Assembly: GCA_947095585.1 (NCBI GenBank)
Contig: OX352761.1
Span: 186,001-250,000 of the forward strand
From: Nephrocerus scutellatus
Taxonomy: Eukaryota > Arthropoda > Insecta > Diptera > Pipunculidae
Length of the DNA: 64,000 bases
Direction of reading: 5' to 3'
This document shows positions 1-12,065 of this stretch, in pieces. Within the stretch, counting starts at the first letter, position 1. Each line of letters opens with the position of its first letter. Both the position numbers and the translations under genes were made by a program. Under the pieces are notes generated by a model. The model was not told the origin of the DNA and made no database searches. It saw only the letters and a program-made list of their open reading frames with translations.

Positions 1-447
1 TATTGATCCAAGAGTTGGGTGCTTAGCAAAAAGCGTTCTGACCTCATAGCCGCGTTCAAAAGAAAAGTTTTATGGAGAATTGTTGCATGTGAGGAAGGGT
101 GATTCGGGAGACTCTATAATGATGAGATTTTTGAGCGTTATTGCGATGTCGACATCGTGAAGAGAATGAAGTTCGGTATGCTCCGGTAGACAAGAAACCT
201 AGCTCGCATGAGCGAATAGGATCCTGCTTGGAGAGTGCTTTGCAGTAGGATTTATGGAACACAACAGCGAGGTCGGCCAAGCCTACGCTGGAAGGATGGC
301 GTAGACCAGGACGCCCAGAGTTTAGGGATGCAAAACTGGATGACATCGGCTCGAAATCGGGACCGGTGGAGAGACTTTTGTGGGAGGCCAGGACCGGGCC
401 CCGGTTGTAAAGCCAAATATGATGATGATGATGACGATGATGATGAA
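1..447 (+). mobile_element. RTE-type LINE 3' end (RTE-1, copy A), 5' cut by window edge
   Basis: This is the C-terminal tail of a reverse-transcriptase polyprotein from an RTE-like non-LTR retrotransposon. The first bases read VLSKK-like residues, then a stretch that aligns with the other RTE-1 copies at 33.0, 49.2 and 61.0 kb, including RIYGTQQRGRPSLRWKDG and NWMTSARNRDRWRDF. Two stops (TAG at about 187 and 217) fall where sister copies keep GGT-GGG and GAC codons, so this copy is dead. It ends GCCAAAT followed by ATG/ACG trinucleotide repeats, the same terminus as the other copies. A very short 3' UTR with a simple-repeat tail is typical of RTE elements. Confidence 0.85.
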
Positions 448-2208
448 GCCAATAAGAAGAAGAAAAGATAATCGACTAAATCAACTTAGATCAATAAATT
501 TTCCACTTAAGAGAGTCTTCAGTCCTTAAGCTTATTGATTTTTATTAAAGTGAAGTTTACATCTATAGTTTTAAAAGTTTAAAAATTTCTGCCTAGTAAT
601 ACGTTTTCGGATTTTTAAGTCGTTGAGCCATTGATATATATATAAATAACTTAAGCTTGGTATGCCAGTATCCTCCAAGTTTTGGAGTACTTTACCATTC
701 TAACACCAAATACTAAGCTTTGAAGACCTTGGGTATAATTTCTTTAAGTCTCAGAATTCTGAAATAAGAAATTTTGAGATCTCTATTTTAGGATTTTTGC
801 GTGTTTCTTGTTTTTGAGTACGAGTCCGACTTTTTTTTATTCAATGTTTTTAACTCAGCCTTTGATTTACTAGATATTTTAATGTTACGAGTATTTCAAT
901 TTATTAGCTTCTTATTACTATAATGAGTTCTGTTTTATCCTATTGCTCAATGCATATATGTTCTTGAGTTTGATGTTGCACATAATTTTTCTTCCATTTT
1001 TTATATTTTTCTAACAATAAAAATGTTCTAACGAAGCCTACTTTTCTAAGTTATTGTGTTTCTACTTCCGAACAAGTTTCGTCACGCAAGTGGCTTACTT
1101 CTATCTAAACTTTCCAACCTCTCACTATGGACATTTCGTAACCCTCTTTCACATACTCGTACATATAACACAGAATTATTATTGTACAAGAAAACGATTG
1201 CATTGTTGTTCATTGTTTCTGTGAAACAAAACAAAAAACGCAGGGAAAACCTGAATAAAATAATTAAATGTAACACTAACATAATTACATAAATGAGCAC
1301 GAAACGTGTTCTTATCGGATGTTTTAATGAGCCGTAATCATATACAAGAACCACACACACAGTCACACAAATGACATCTCGCTTGACAAAAAGGGCAATT
1401 CGTACCGGCGCATGAGCGTTCATCTTGTTCTTAAGTAATTGACAGTTGCTGTTGTTGTTCCTATACGAACAGAGCATAAGGAAACATTTTATAAGCATAC
1501 TTGTAACGTTCGTTGCACCGAATCAAGCGGTTACTTGCCCTCAAACGAGTTTTAATTGCTATTGCGCAACTACAGTTGTAGTTGTGAGCGAGCGAATTTC
1601 TGCAATAACAGATGATGGCAAACGCTGGAAGGAAGGAAGTACTACAATATGTATTTTCAAATAATTTAACTGTTTGCCGCCGATAATTGAAATCTTCAAT
1701 TATTACCGTACGATCGGATCTGATCAACGAACTAAAAATTGTACTTCCATTTTATTAAACGGGTATAGTGTGTTGCTTGGGACAGTATTCATTGGCGGTC
1801 AATGATCCTGTTACACGTCGATGCGGAAGTGTCTATTCATAATACAAACTGCACTTGGTACTCGTATATAACATAAATACGAATATTATCTGATATGTCT
1901 GTCTGAATTTTCCAACTTTATGTTCCACGTTGTTGTCACGTGTGGGAATTGTATGCTCGCATCATATGCGGAAACTGTGCGATGCTTCGTCACGGATCGT
2001 GACTTTAAATTAAAAGATTATCACCCCATTGTCCGTGCAAAAGCTGCAAGCAACTGATATTTTTATAAAAATTAACCACCAATGGCACTATTTATTTAAA
2101 CGGAGAGGAGAACAGAACTCACCAACATGGTATTCCCTGAGGATATGAGATCTTTCATTCATCGGCTAAGAGCTTCAAAAGCAATAGTCTGCTCCTTACT
2201 CGTAGTCT
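448..2208. other. AT-rich stretch, no gene recognised
   Basis: Open frames overlap on both strands between 1056 and 1727. The longest (1082-1498, minus, 138 codons) is hydrophobic and low in complexity and resembles no family I know. I treat them as chance frames. No repeat or element is recognised. Confidence 0.5.
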
Positions 2209-2235
2209 GTTAGGTTAGGTTAGGTAAGGTTAAGG
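2209..2235. repeat. TTAGG-like telomere-type repeat at a LINE 3' end
   Basis: Three successive TTAGG units followed by the variants TAAGG and TTAAGG. Read on the minus strand this is CCTAA-type sequence, placed just downstream of the LINE C-terminus at 2282-2652. It is probably the 3' terminus or tail of that element rather than a telomere. Confidence 0.7.
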
Positions 2236-2652
2236 TGGCTCACAGTGAAAACCGACACCCTTAAACACCAGTAATGGTCCATTATGATCCCACATGGATC
2301 AGGAAAAATTCCCTCCACTTACTCGATGAACCAATTAGAGCTTCGTATGAAGCGTAGGAGACTACGTCAATGTCAATGTTGATGACATCATTAGTTTCGT
2401 TGTAGAAGAAAGCTCCCATATGGAGTTTACGTTTTTGGGAGAGGACAGGACAAGTACAGAGAAGATGGACGATGGTCTCCTCCTCCTCCTCATCCAAGCA
2501 GCTTCTTGCTGCATGCCTCCCTATGAGACAGTGTCCAGTGATGACACCTACAATAGCACCGATGTGCGACTTTTTTTTAGAGATCAAACACTTGGAGCGT
2601 TTCGGATCCAGCTTGGGCCAGATCTGCTTTGTCGCTATGCCAGTTGTACCGT
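2236..2652 (-). mobile_element. RNase-H-type LINE C-terminus with zinc knuckle (I/R1/LOA type)
   Basis: The minus strand encodes the end of an ORF2 protein downstream of RNase H. It reads from about GIATKQIWPKLDPKRSKC through GVITGHCLIGRHAAR and an acidic EEEEETIVHLLCTCP segment to a stop at 2282. The LTGH/ITGH...H...C.C pattern is the C-terminal knuckle region of RNase-H-bearing non-LTR retrotransposons. The first Cys pair is reduced to RSCLDEEE, so a small deletion has removed part of it. The reverse transcriptase is missing. The 3' side ends in CCTAA-type repeats. Confidence 0.7.
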
Positions 2653-2837
2653 TTGACTACCTGTCTGTTAGTCTGTTAAGACTCTTCAAATTATGGAACC
2701 TAATCATATCTTTATACACCAATCAAGATGTTTGAGTGTAGTTATTCGAAATGCAAAGTTCTAGTGTTTCACCATCCTCTCAGGCGAGGAAATCACGATC
2801 TGCGATATAGCTAGAAGAATCTTCGGATAACGGGTAC

Positions 2838-3262
2838 GAATGGTGTCCAGGTCCCAACGAAGAATATTGTGTGTTATTTGGGTCTATTTATTAAAGTGAA
2901 CATGGAAATATTGCTTTGGATAAAGCAATTGCGGCACTTATGTCTCTCAAAAAGCTTTTCCTTACACGATACATGAGAAGTGACGATTCTTTGCTACCAC
3001 GCCCTTATGCGACCAATTCTTATGTACGCGTGTCCATTATGGTGGAACATTAGTCCATCATATATGGAAAAACTTCGTACTTTTGAGAGAAAATGTAAAG
3101 TTGTCATATGTACTGGAAGAACATTATGTGTCAAACAAAACTTTCAGAAGCATTTTATACCAATCCTGGGTACTTTAGAAATACAATCTAAGACATTCCT
3201 TTACTTGGGTGCATTGGCCTTCTTGTTGAAAAAACGTAGCTCTGTTGTATACCATGTTGCTA
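2838..3262 (+). mobile_element. jockey-type LINE reverse transcriptase C-terminal fragment
   Basis: The plus strand reads KNIVCYLG, then (after frame changes) KAIAALMSLKKLF, then ILMYACPLWWNISPSYMEK and LRTFERKCK. The YACPxWW...FERKC segment is the thumb and tail region that follows the RT domain in jockey-clade LINEs. Frames shift near 2880 and 2960, and upstream RT and downstream sequence are absent. It lies in opposite orientation to the RNase-H LINE tail next to it, so these are two separate insertions. Confidence 0.75.
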
Positions 3263-6200
3263 GAAGGGTAAGGCTAAAGGGATGGAATTAATATCTGGAG
3301 ATACTGTCGTAGCGTGCCTGAATGAGGCCCGGTATGCAAAAGGCGATATGACAATAATATATACTGGTAGCTGCTCCGGAGTGTGGCCGACACTTAGCCT
3401 TAATGAGACGCAAATGTGGGCAAAGGTAGCTTTATAAGCTGCCTCTTCAGATAGACACAACTGCAACTCTTTTTTGATCAATTCATCTATATAATTTGAG
3501 CCGTTTTTCAACATAACACATATACAATGTATCCTTCTCCGCCTTGTTAAGGTTGTCAACTCAATTTTGTTCTTGTCATGCAACCACTAATGGTTCTGAC
3601 TGCTCAGGTCACAAGAATATGTCACAAGAAAAGAAAACTACATAATATCGACAGAATATACATTAAGTGATAAAAAACATATCAACTGAAGGTTAATGTA
3701 ATCAATTTGTGAATGTTGAGCAATATCATTCTGTGGTTAAAAGGAAAAACTGCAGAAGTAGAGATAAGTTGTTTTTGATTGAATTGAAGTTACAATCGAT
3801 TAGGATTATATTGGAATGAAAGATATAAGCGAATAAAATTTAAGTTAAAAAAATATGTCAGAGAGTTAATGGGTTAAGATTCATGACCCATTTTCACTTG
3901 ACAAATGCAAACTTGTAGTTTCAAAATAATACTGAGTTCGAAAGTAGCATCAATTACTGCCCTAGTATTCGTACTCGTAATCGATCATCGGATTGGCAGA
4001 AAAACCTTTCAAACAGTTTGAATTATATTTTTTTTGCACAGACACATTACAATATGAGGTGACCCTAATTACATGTTAGCCATTTTTACTATCACAACTT
4101 TAAGAAAAAGTAAAATAGGGTGACAGAAGGGCATGAAACGTGCGTTCTTCATGGATAAGCTGTAAAATGCTTAGTGCAAAACGTCTTCATTGGTGTTAGC
4201 GTATCTCATTGCTAATTCATTTTTGCTTTAATTGACAAATCGTAATCCAATTGAGACTTGAATCGCATTGTTTAATGAGAGCAGTCATTAGCATTAGCAG
4301 TCAACTGATGAAATCGAGGAAGATGACTATGTAAAATTAAGTACAAATACTAACATATATTGCAAAGTGACCCCAATATTTTATTACTGATAGAAATGCA
4401 AATAAGTTCATTAGGAAAATATCGCAAATATAATAAAATGTCAATATTCATAAATTTACTTCGCAGTTCATTTCATTTATTCGCGAGCAAGATTTCGGGA
4501 GTGTGAAGTCGATAGCAAGAGAATGAATAATTTGCAATTTTTAAGCTGAAGCAGGTCAAAATCCATCCTACCAAAAATGATGTATGTCTAGCAAAAGAAA
4601 AACCATCCATTAATCAGCAACAGGAACTGGCACAGACAAAATCATGCAAGCAGCGCATTCGCGACCTTTTTATCATTCTTTTGCACTTGCTATTACAGTT
4701 ATTCATTCGCACATTCCATTTCACCAGATTGATGCGCATGCAAGCTGAAGATATGACTTGATAGCGAGGTACAACTTTGTCTGCTTTAGTGTATAGTTCA
4801 CCAACGCCACACCACGATTTAAAATATCGCCAAACGAGCCACTTGAAGATTAGATCAAAAGACTAGTTTCAAGATCGACCATCCGACGTAGGTTAGGTGT
4901 AAACTAGTTTATCTCAACCACCTTGACATAATTCTCTATGCAGCAGATAATCGTGAAAATTTTCAAGTTATGCTAAAAGAATTGCAGTGAGCGCACTATT
5001 TGAGGAAATGGTGGGTGGTAATAAAATAATAATTGAGATAATTTAATCAGAAAGTTCGAAAGTTTACCACTTATTTGAATAAAACTTTGATAGACCACAA
5101 GGTTCGATTGTTGTCCCTGTTCTATTTTTAAATTTTTTTTTCTAATTCAGTGCTCCCTTTATGGAAAAAGTGTTAACTAGGCACAGATGTAAAAATTACT
5201 TTAACGACTTAAAAAGCATGGTTTGAGACCGTTTATTGTAAAAAGCGCTAGACATCGCATATAAACCTTTGTAGGTTTCTTATATTATATAGTGTTATTT
5301 TTTCCAAAAATATCCTCGCTAGCTATGTTTCCCTTGGAGATTCGATTCAAAAAAGTGTCTTATAAAATATATCCATTCCATTTGCATGGCCTGGTCGTAG
5401 GTTGTGTATTATCGTAGATTATGTATTGTCGATCCCTGGGAACTCTACATTGTCTGTCTTTTGAGTTTACGTTAAGGTCATATGCCAATAATTATTTCCT
5501 AAACAACCTTTTTAATACTACGAGACAAGCTTTCAATTACAACAAAATACCCTTCATTTACTGTAAAAAAAATCAATTACAGTTTTGAAGAAGATCGTAA
5601 AAGATTGATGAAACAAAGATGATGTTTGCATTCTCTTTTGGATCAGCTAACCGTCATCAATGATCGCAGTTAAAAACAATTGAAATTTGTTTTATTCTTT
5701 TTCCTGATTTTTCCCAGCTTTTTCTGCTTCTTCGCCTTCTTAATCGATAATAAACCCGGAAGAAGAAATCGAAAGCAAATAACAACACATAATGGACATG
5801 TAGCTGTACTCGTAGATATCCACAAACATCGATTGTGTAATATATGAGATAGATGCCTTAATGGTTTTAATCGATAAATTGGTTCTTTCCGTTGTTAGAA
5901 AAATATCGGTACATCTTGATAATAAGATAGATCAGCTTTACAAGCCCATAAACAGTTATGTTGAAATTTGTTAGATCTAATCTTAAAATAGCTTTGAATG
6001 AATTTAGCTTAAATATTCCAATATCTAAAAAATATTGGAATGCCACAAGTATCGCTACTTTGGCCACATATATTTAATTTGTAAATTACCAGAAAACCAG
6101 AAAAAGCCGGATAATTTTTTTACCATGTGATCTCCTAACATTCTTTTGTCTAAATATCGTTAAATTTTTATCACTAATAATATTTCACTCTTATCTACTA

Positions 6201-7457
6201 GATAACCAGTATGAGTTTTTCAATCGTAAAATAAGAGCTAGATTATTATTTGACGGTACTTGAATGTACTGACAATGTCAACTACGAGTATGTCTAAATT
6301 CACACAACGTGGGCGTGAATAAGACAGACTGATTCAAGATTTTTTATGGTAACTAGATAATTATAGTTCATGACATAAAATATTTTCATACAGAGACAGA
6401 TCTATATTTGTTTCAGGTAAACTATAGATTTATACCTTATCCATTACAGAAACGGGCAGATAGATTTATTGAAAAGTTTGGACGAATAGCTGCTATACGA
6501 CTAATGAAAAATGCATTTATGTCTTATCTGAGAGATTGTTTATCTGACAATTGAAAAATCGGCCTTATGTATTTATTTTAAACAATGTATTAAACCGATT
6601 TGAAAAAACACAAGCAAGTTCGAACACAAATTACTCCGACGATCATGCATCTTGTTGGGAATTCGCTAAATGTCATGATGCGTTACATTCTGTAGCCGTA
6701 TATATCAGTTCGAAGTTTCATAAGTGAAGTCATATATGAAAGCACAACACAAGTAATCAGTAAAACCGCTTTTCTTCAATTATTATTGTTTTGAGGAAAA
6801 TTGCAAAATTTCCCACCGCACAACGTACAACAAGATGTCAGACAAGCGCTGTATGTGTAGCGCCTTTCGATGTAGACCAATTTCCCAAGGCAAACACAAT
6901 CAATTCACATTCGATTAACTTTGGGAACTTTGAGCACTTTCCCCATTTAATGTGTGGCGTACGACGCGGCGATGTACGCAATAACACGTAGGCCAGTTAA
7001 AAGCAGATTTTTATTGTTTTTAATTAAAAACAAACAAAAAAACACAAACACAAATAGCTTCATTACTCGCTAACGAGATATCTACGAGTATCTATGATGA
7101 AAATGGAGTGAACGCATTTTTTGCTCATTTGTGTGGAAAACTTCACAGATTAGCGGCTTCGGTAGTAGAATGCAAATGTGAAGATATGTAAAATGTCTGC
7201 TTGGGAGTCGCATAATTTGTCAGCAGAATTTAATTGTTTAATTACTATCTGCAATATCTATGAGCTATGGCTGCAATGGGAATGAAAAACGTTTGGATTG
7301 CATTTAGTTCAAGGAACTTGCAGGATTACGTAAGACAAAGAGGCTTTCTCTTTTGGCCTTTGTGTTACATTTTACGCATAATCTTCAGTTCGGTGACTCG
7401 TGCTTAACAGCTTCCAAGCGTCCATGTTTCTTCCTTAAATCAAATTTGTGTTTTGCA
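3263..7457. other. AT-rich stretch, no gene recognised
   Basis: Just downstream of the jockey fragment, a frame of about 55 codons stays open (3272-3437, plus) but matches nothing I know. A 10-bp inverted repeat (ATTCCAATAT and its complement) sits at 6015-6041. No coding family or element is recognised in the rest. Confidence 0.5.
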
Positions 7458-7525
7458 GCCTTATAATGCTTAACACAGCGTGGACGTTAGGTAATGAGGG
7501 AGAGGAAATGAAGGAGAGGAAAACA
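7458..7525 (-). mobile_element. CR1-like LINE 3' UTR remnant
   Basis: CCTTATAATGCTTAACACAG followed by CGTGGACGTTAGG and purine-rich GGAGAGGAAA matches, base for base over most of its length, the 3' flank of the CR1-like copies at 39.90 and 48.20 kb (CCCTTATAATGCTCGG ... GCGTGGGCGTTAAGG). Only this terminal stub remains, abutting the jockey element. Confidence 0.45.
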
Positions 7526-7813
7526 TGAGATGTCTATGCACATGTGTCTTAAATGACTGCAGATCATACAAGCAACAAGAAAGCTTCCACCTGAATATCT
7601 GGCTGTGTTCGCATCAGAACTACTTGATATACACTGGCTTGTGCTGGATATGTTTGTTGGTAAAATCAATATGCACAGATTTGTTTTCGTTTAATTTGAT
7701 ACGCCACTTCTTAGTCCAGCTGTCCAGACAATAGCTGTTTGCAATTTTTCTGTTTCTTCGGTATTATTGTCGCCAATAGCCATAATTGAAGTATCATCAG
7801 CGAACGTATCAAT

Positions 7814-7928
7814 AATATTTTCACCTTTCTACGACGATCGGTTCAATGCACCGAAAGGACTCCAGTGTTTCACACACTGTACCAAGAATCGTCAACTCAG
7901 CAATAGGTTTAACAGACCTGGAGCTGCT

Positions 7929-8019
<91 letters not shown>

Positions 8020-8033
8020 GAACAATATTTTCA
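7814..8033 (+). mobile_element. short retroposon with (CAA)n tail inside the jockey RT
   Basis: A 200-bp insert (7824-8023) is flanked by a perfect 10-bp direct repeat AATATTTTCA at 7814-7823 and 8024-8033, a classic target-site duplication. The body is about 105 bp of unique sequence starting CCTTTCTACGACGATCGG, followed by a CAA/AAC repeat of roughly 90 bp. The 3' simple-repeat tail and the duplication point to insertion by target-primed reverse transcription. The body encodes no protein I can see and shows no clear tRNA A/B boxes, so it is either a SINE of unknown origin or a severely 5'-truncated LINE. Confidence 0.75.
7929..8020. repeat. (CAA)n microsatellite
   Basis: About thirty uninterrupted CAA/AAC units form the tail of the inserted retroposon. 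The polyglutamine and polythreonine frames read here are artefacts of this repeat. Confidence 0.95.
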
Positions 8034-8655
8034 TTGAACGTAGGTAAGTCACTAGTGTAAAGGAGGTAAAGGGTTGGTCCTAGTACACTGCCTTGTGGAA
8101 CACCTGCTTGAATTTTCTTTAGGTCGGAATACGCTTCCCCTTGCTTGATTCTGAAGAATATTTCTGATATTTAAGATTATACTTATACTTACTTACTTAC
8201 TTACTTATACTTCTAAGTACTGGGCTGGAAGCAGTACACACTGAGCTTGTAATTCAACCCCTCATGCCAGACTTTATAAAAAGCCTTGGCTACATTCAAA
8301 AATTTTGTTGAACGGACTTTTTTCTCTTCCAGCGTTTGTTCACTGATCTTAGTGTTTCGATAAACCTGGTCAATCGTGGAGAGTTGATACTTAATTTCTG
8401 AATCTAAATAGATAATCTGCGATAAGATGTCTTTCTTCAATGATGGGTTTTAGTAAGAGTTTTTTAAACAGTATTGACATAATCGGTAGTACATACTGTT
8501 ATACCGATAGGATGTTGTTTCATGGGGTGATCTTGTATGCCTGACTTAGGAATCATAATGAATTCAGCCAGCTTCCACAATTGTGGTACGTTTTTCAGTC
8601 TGAATAATGCATTGATTAAATTAGTGATTTTAATTAAGGGTGTTGACTTTGACTT

Positions 8656-8900
8656 CAATAACTCAATTGTTTGGCCAGCTGTGTGGCATGTGGCGCCGTC
8701 TTATTGAAACCATTACGCCAATCTAACCTTTTCTAAAATATCCCAAGAATAGCCTGTCAACATGAACGCGTTGCCAGCATCACTGAAGAAGAAGTCTCCA
8801 GAATGAAATCCGCACATTTTGCGATTAATTGAAATTTCCACGATTGAAGGGCAAGTATATCCGTGCCAAACAAAACTATAGCTAACTTTACGCAAAGCCG
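8656..8900 (-). mobile_element. mariner-type transposase fragment (DGATCHTA family)
   Basis: The minus strand reads KMCGFHSGDFFFSDAGNAF, then WFQ-stop-DGATCHTAGQTIELL. The WFQxDGATCHTA box carries the second catalytic Asp of an IS630/Tc1/mariner transposase, and the GxxxxGxFFFxDAGNA segment precedes it in the other copies of this family at 45.4 and 63.7 kb. The Q before the Asp is a stop codon. The element is cut at about 8656, where the jockey RT begins in the same frame (IELLK/SKST). Confidence 0.75.
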
Positions 8901-11589
8901 AGAAACTCTATTGCAAAAATTGAACTATAATTTTGCTACCAATTTTTGAGAGTACGTGCCAAGCTGTATATCTGTATATCTTTGGTACGTGTGTTTTGTG
9001 TAGAGTGGTTATCGGATATACATGCGAGCTGAAATACATTTAGGATTAAGATTATTTTCCGTTTAGTACCCCAGCTTATTCTTCTGCACAAAAACATTTA
9101 TAATCATCACAAAATGTAGATGATCTGCAAAATTATAGCGAGACTCTCTACAAGATTAAAATTTAAAAAGCCTACATATGGTCGCAAATATAATGATTTT
9201 AATGAAACATATCGGAAGGGCGACGTTGTAGACGAATTGAATTGAATTTTATCAGCTTTATAGCCACTCGTAATTAATAAATACGATAGATTCCACATCA
9301 ATCTTTATATGGACAGAAATACTGTTGCTGTCATTAATTATTAAGCCATGATCTTGTGGTGCATAACAAAACTTGAGCTTGCATTTACCTAATAAGAGCA
9401 TTCATTAAACACATTTGGGAAGGTAACATTATGTGGTTTACCTGTATTGATTTTAAGTTTATTTTCAACTTTATTTAATACCAATGTATTATCTCAGACT
9501 CTTCACATGCATATACTTTTTCTATCGTTGGCGTTGAAAATTTAAAGTTTGCAATTTTGGATAACACAATCGAAGCTTCTTTACTAATGTGGACAAGTTC
9601 TAATAGTAATAAGCAATTATGACAAAAACTATGTTTAGGCGTAATTGCTTTTACTAAATCAGTATTTGGTAGCAAATGCTAACCAATTATCAAAGTTTAT
9701 TTTTTAAGATCAAAATGTTGCAGTAGATTTGAATGCTCTTGTGGAGAAGTAAATCGGGGTTTGAATGCAAGTTTGTTGTTTGAATCTTTTACAAAGCAAA
9801 GCGACAACCTACGACAATTTTATTAAATTGGTCACTAAACCATTTATGCAAAACAGTTTCGTTCTATGAAAAGTCATAAGTCAAAGCGTGGGATACTTCG
9901 TCTTAATTACTTGCGACACCTTAAATATCTTCTGAATGATCTTGTTGAGTGAATCTTCACTTGATGTAGGACAGCTGTGCAATCTGTGTACTTCAGTAGA
10001 CACCAATGTCCGACAATACCCAGCCACAGAGTTATTACCAATTATTACCAATTTTGCAATTGCGCATAAATATTCTAAATGGAATTATCTGCGATCGGTG
10101 TAAGCAGCCGTAACGAACGTGGGTTTTTGGCTTCGACTAAACTGTTTCGCGTTTCACATTTGTATTTTCTAAGGAACTGCTGTATAGTTGGCTGGTTGGT
10201 CGACAATGTGCTCCAACAATCAACAGGCCATCCGTCCGATCATGTAGCAAGCAGATCGTTCAGCTTCTTAGCTTCAAACCAACAAACAAACATGAAAAAC
10301 AAATGCATTCATTTACTACGAATTTATTGTTTTAATTTGGCTAGGGCCGATCTTGCCGTTGCATAGAGATGTTGTGATTTAGCAGGAAAATTACGAGTAC
10401 ACATGTGTGCCAGCGGCATGTAATGTGCATACGACGACAACCGGCGCCGGCGATGGAGAACAAATCAGCATTTTGATTGACTTGTGGGTCTGATACGTTT
10501 GCGTGTGGGTTGCAACACTGGCACACGTTTGATTTTTCTCCAAAATGCTGATCCATTGAATCCGCTAGAAGACACCGTACAATGACTATATGGGATGTGA
10601 ATTGGGAAATGCAAAAGGCAAACATCTGATCCTCGGAATGGATCGGATCTTGTTATTGTTTGATGTTGTTGCTGCTGTTGTTGTTGCGTTGTGACTTGAC
10701 TTGATTCGATAGATCTATGATAATTACATAAATAAACGAGGCACTCACTATACTTTATGATGCATATCGATTTTTGTATACGAAATGAAGTAGGAAATGC
10801 AATGGAGCAGCATCCATTCATCTATCAGGGTATATGCATGCGAGTTAACGGATTGCATCGATCTTGCATCATATATGTGTTCGGAATTCATTAAATTCGA
10901 TTCCACTAGTTGTTGATTGTTGACATATTATGCGATCAGAATTTCGAACATTTGTTGAGTAACGGCCATTTGTGATATTTATGGAATACGATCTAGAAAT
11001 TTCATCGCGGACGAACTGTGCATAATAATTGCATATAATCCTGGTACAACTCAAACAGCGGACCACGCACACAGAACACAGTCATTATAGTATGACATGA
11101 ACTGATGCCGCTATATGGGAAAACAATTTGTATGGACCGATCGCGCTCAAATTTAACAGAAAGTATTGTCACTGGAAATACACATGTGTGAAGAGTTTCA
11201 ATAAAATCGGGCTTTAGGAAGTGGGTTAAAAATTGCTCGCAAGATCTAACCAGCCAGCTAGCCAATCAACAAGCCATGGGCACGTGAAGTTTATATAGAA
11301 AATTTAAAAAGCTCATTCATTCCATTGCATACATAGAACATTTTTCTTTAAAGATCGTTTGTAGTAGAACCGAACTGATCTTGAAGGCAACAGTTTGGAT
11401 AAAAAAAACTTTTATTAGGTTTTCGAGGTTTTCAAGGTTTCGCATTCTTTAAAGAGGACTAAAATCTTTATAGAATGCAATACCTTGAAAGGTTCCAATT
11501 CGACCGCGTCCCGCCTTCAATAGTTCGTCAAGTCAAGTGTCTACGATGTATACTAAAACTAAGAGTAAGTAAGAGATCGCTCTCAGAAC
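8901..11589. other. No gene recognised
   Basis: AT-rich DNA with short chance frames on both strands (for example 10079-10366 plus and 10465-10821 minus, which overlap each other's neighbours). A (GTT)-rich patch lies near 10660-10690. No transposon motif is recognised. Confidence 0.5.
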
Positions 11590-11599
11590 CAGATAGCGA

Positions 11600-12065
11600 A
11601 AGTTAAACACACACACACAGAAACACAGAGTCGGGCAATTCATTCCACATAATTATTGTGCGGCTAAAGAAGGAATCTCTGCACTGGTTGGTACGTCCGA
11701 AAATGGGTCTAATGGTAGACCCGTGAGCTCGAGTTGAGGCACGGGTATTTCGGTTGGCTTGGAGGATGGGCGTGATGCATCTGGATATTTCTTTTGAACA
11801 CCGCTGGTGGAAAAAGTGATAATACAATGACAAGCAGGAACATTCCTACGATGTTCAAGCGATAGTCAATAGTAGCCAGGTCCGAGGGAGAGAAGTACAT
11901 CTTACACCATTTTAGGAAACCTGAACATTTTGCAACATTCTTAGCGATGGCGAACATGTGGTCATTTCAACGAAGCTTGTTGTTGACACACATACCGAGT
12001 ATAGCGAGCTTTTCAGTTTCTTTGATGCAGGATCCATCAAGATCCATCCATAAACCCCCATAACA
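11600..12065 (-). mobile_element. CR1-like LINE, RT C-terminal region, rearranged
   Basis: Minus-strand reading in order: RWNDHMFAIAKNVAKCSGFL and KWCKMYFSPSDLATI (about 11865-11990), then after a deletion and frame change SLYYHFFHQRCSKEI, then FGRTNQCRDSFFSRT and MWNELPDSVF (about 11625-11800). The H(x)RCSxEI ... FGRT ... SFFSRTxxMWN series also occurs at 39.9-40.2 and 48.2-48.4 kb, defining one LINE family. A CA microsatellite (11606-11620) follows the MWNELP segment and may replace the normal end. Confidence 0.75.

Larger units (their letters stand above)
7526..8655 (-). mobile_element. jockey-type LINE reverse transcriptase, interrupted by a retroposon
   Basis: Read on the minus strand, RT blocks appear in the right order. 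INALFRLKNVPQLWKLAEF with IMIPKSG lies at about 8520-8650, and VRSTKFLNVAKAFYKVWHEG (motif A region; one expected catalytic Asp reads Tyr) at about 8270-8330. GVPQGSVLGPTLYLLYTSD follows at about 8060-8125 and the catalytic box FADDTSIMAIGDNNTEETEK at about 7745-7806. Stops and frameshifts occur between blocks. Between the GVPQG block and FADD sits the 200-bp insertion at 7824-8023; the flanking frame runs straight on when one copy of the 10-bp duplication is removed. A (TTAC)n run at 8181-8205 marks another decayed junction. Confidence 0.85.

Noticed and set aside
252..452. Minus-strand serine-rich frame, and the poly-Asp frame on the plus strand
   Set aside because: Both arise from the ATG/TGA repeat tail of RTE-1.
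1082..1498. 138-codon minus-strand frame
   Set aside because: Hydrophobic and low-complexity, overlapped by frames on the other strand, no family resemblance.
3272..3437. 55-codon open frame (MELISGDTVVACLNEARY...)
   Set aside because: No homology and no flanking signals; too short to support.
7767..8060. Polythreonine / polyglutamine proteins
   Set aside because: Produced only by the (CAA)n tail of a retroposon, in two frames at once.
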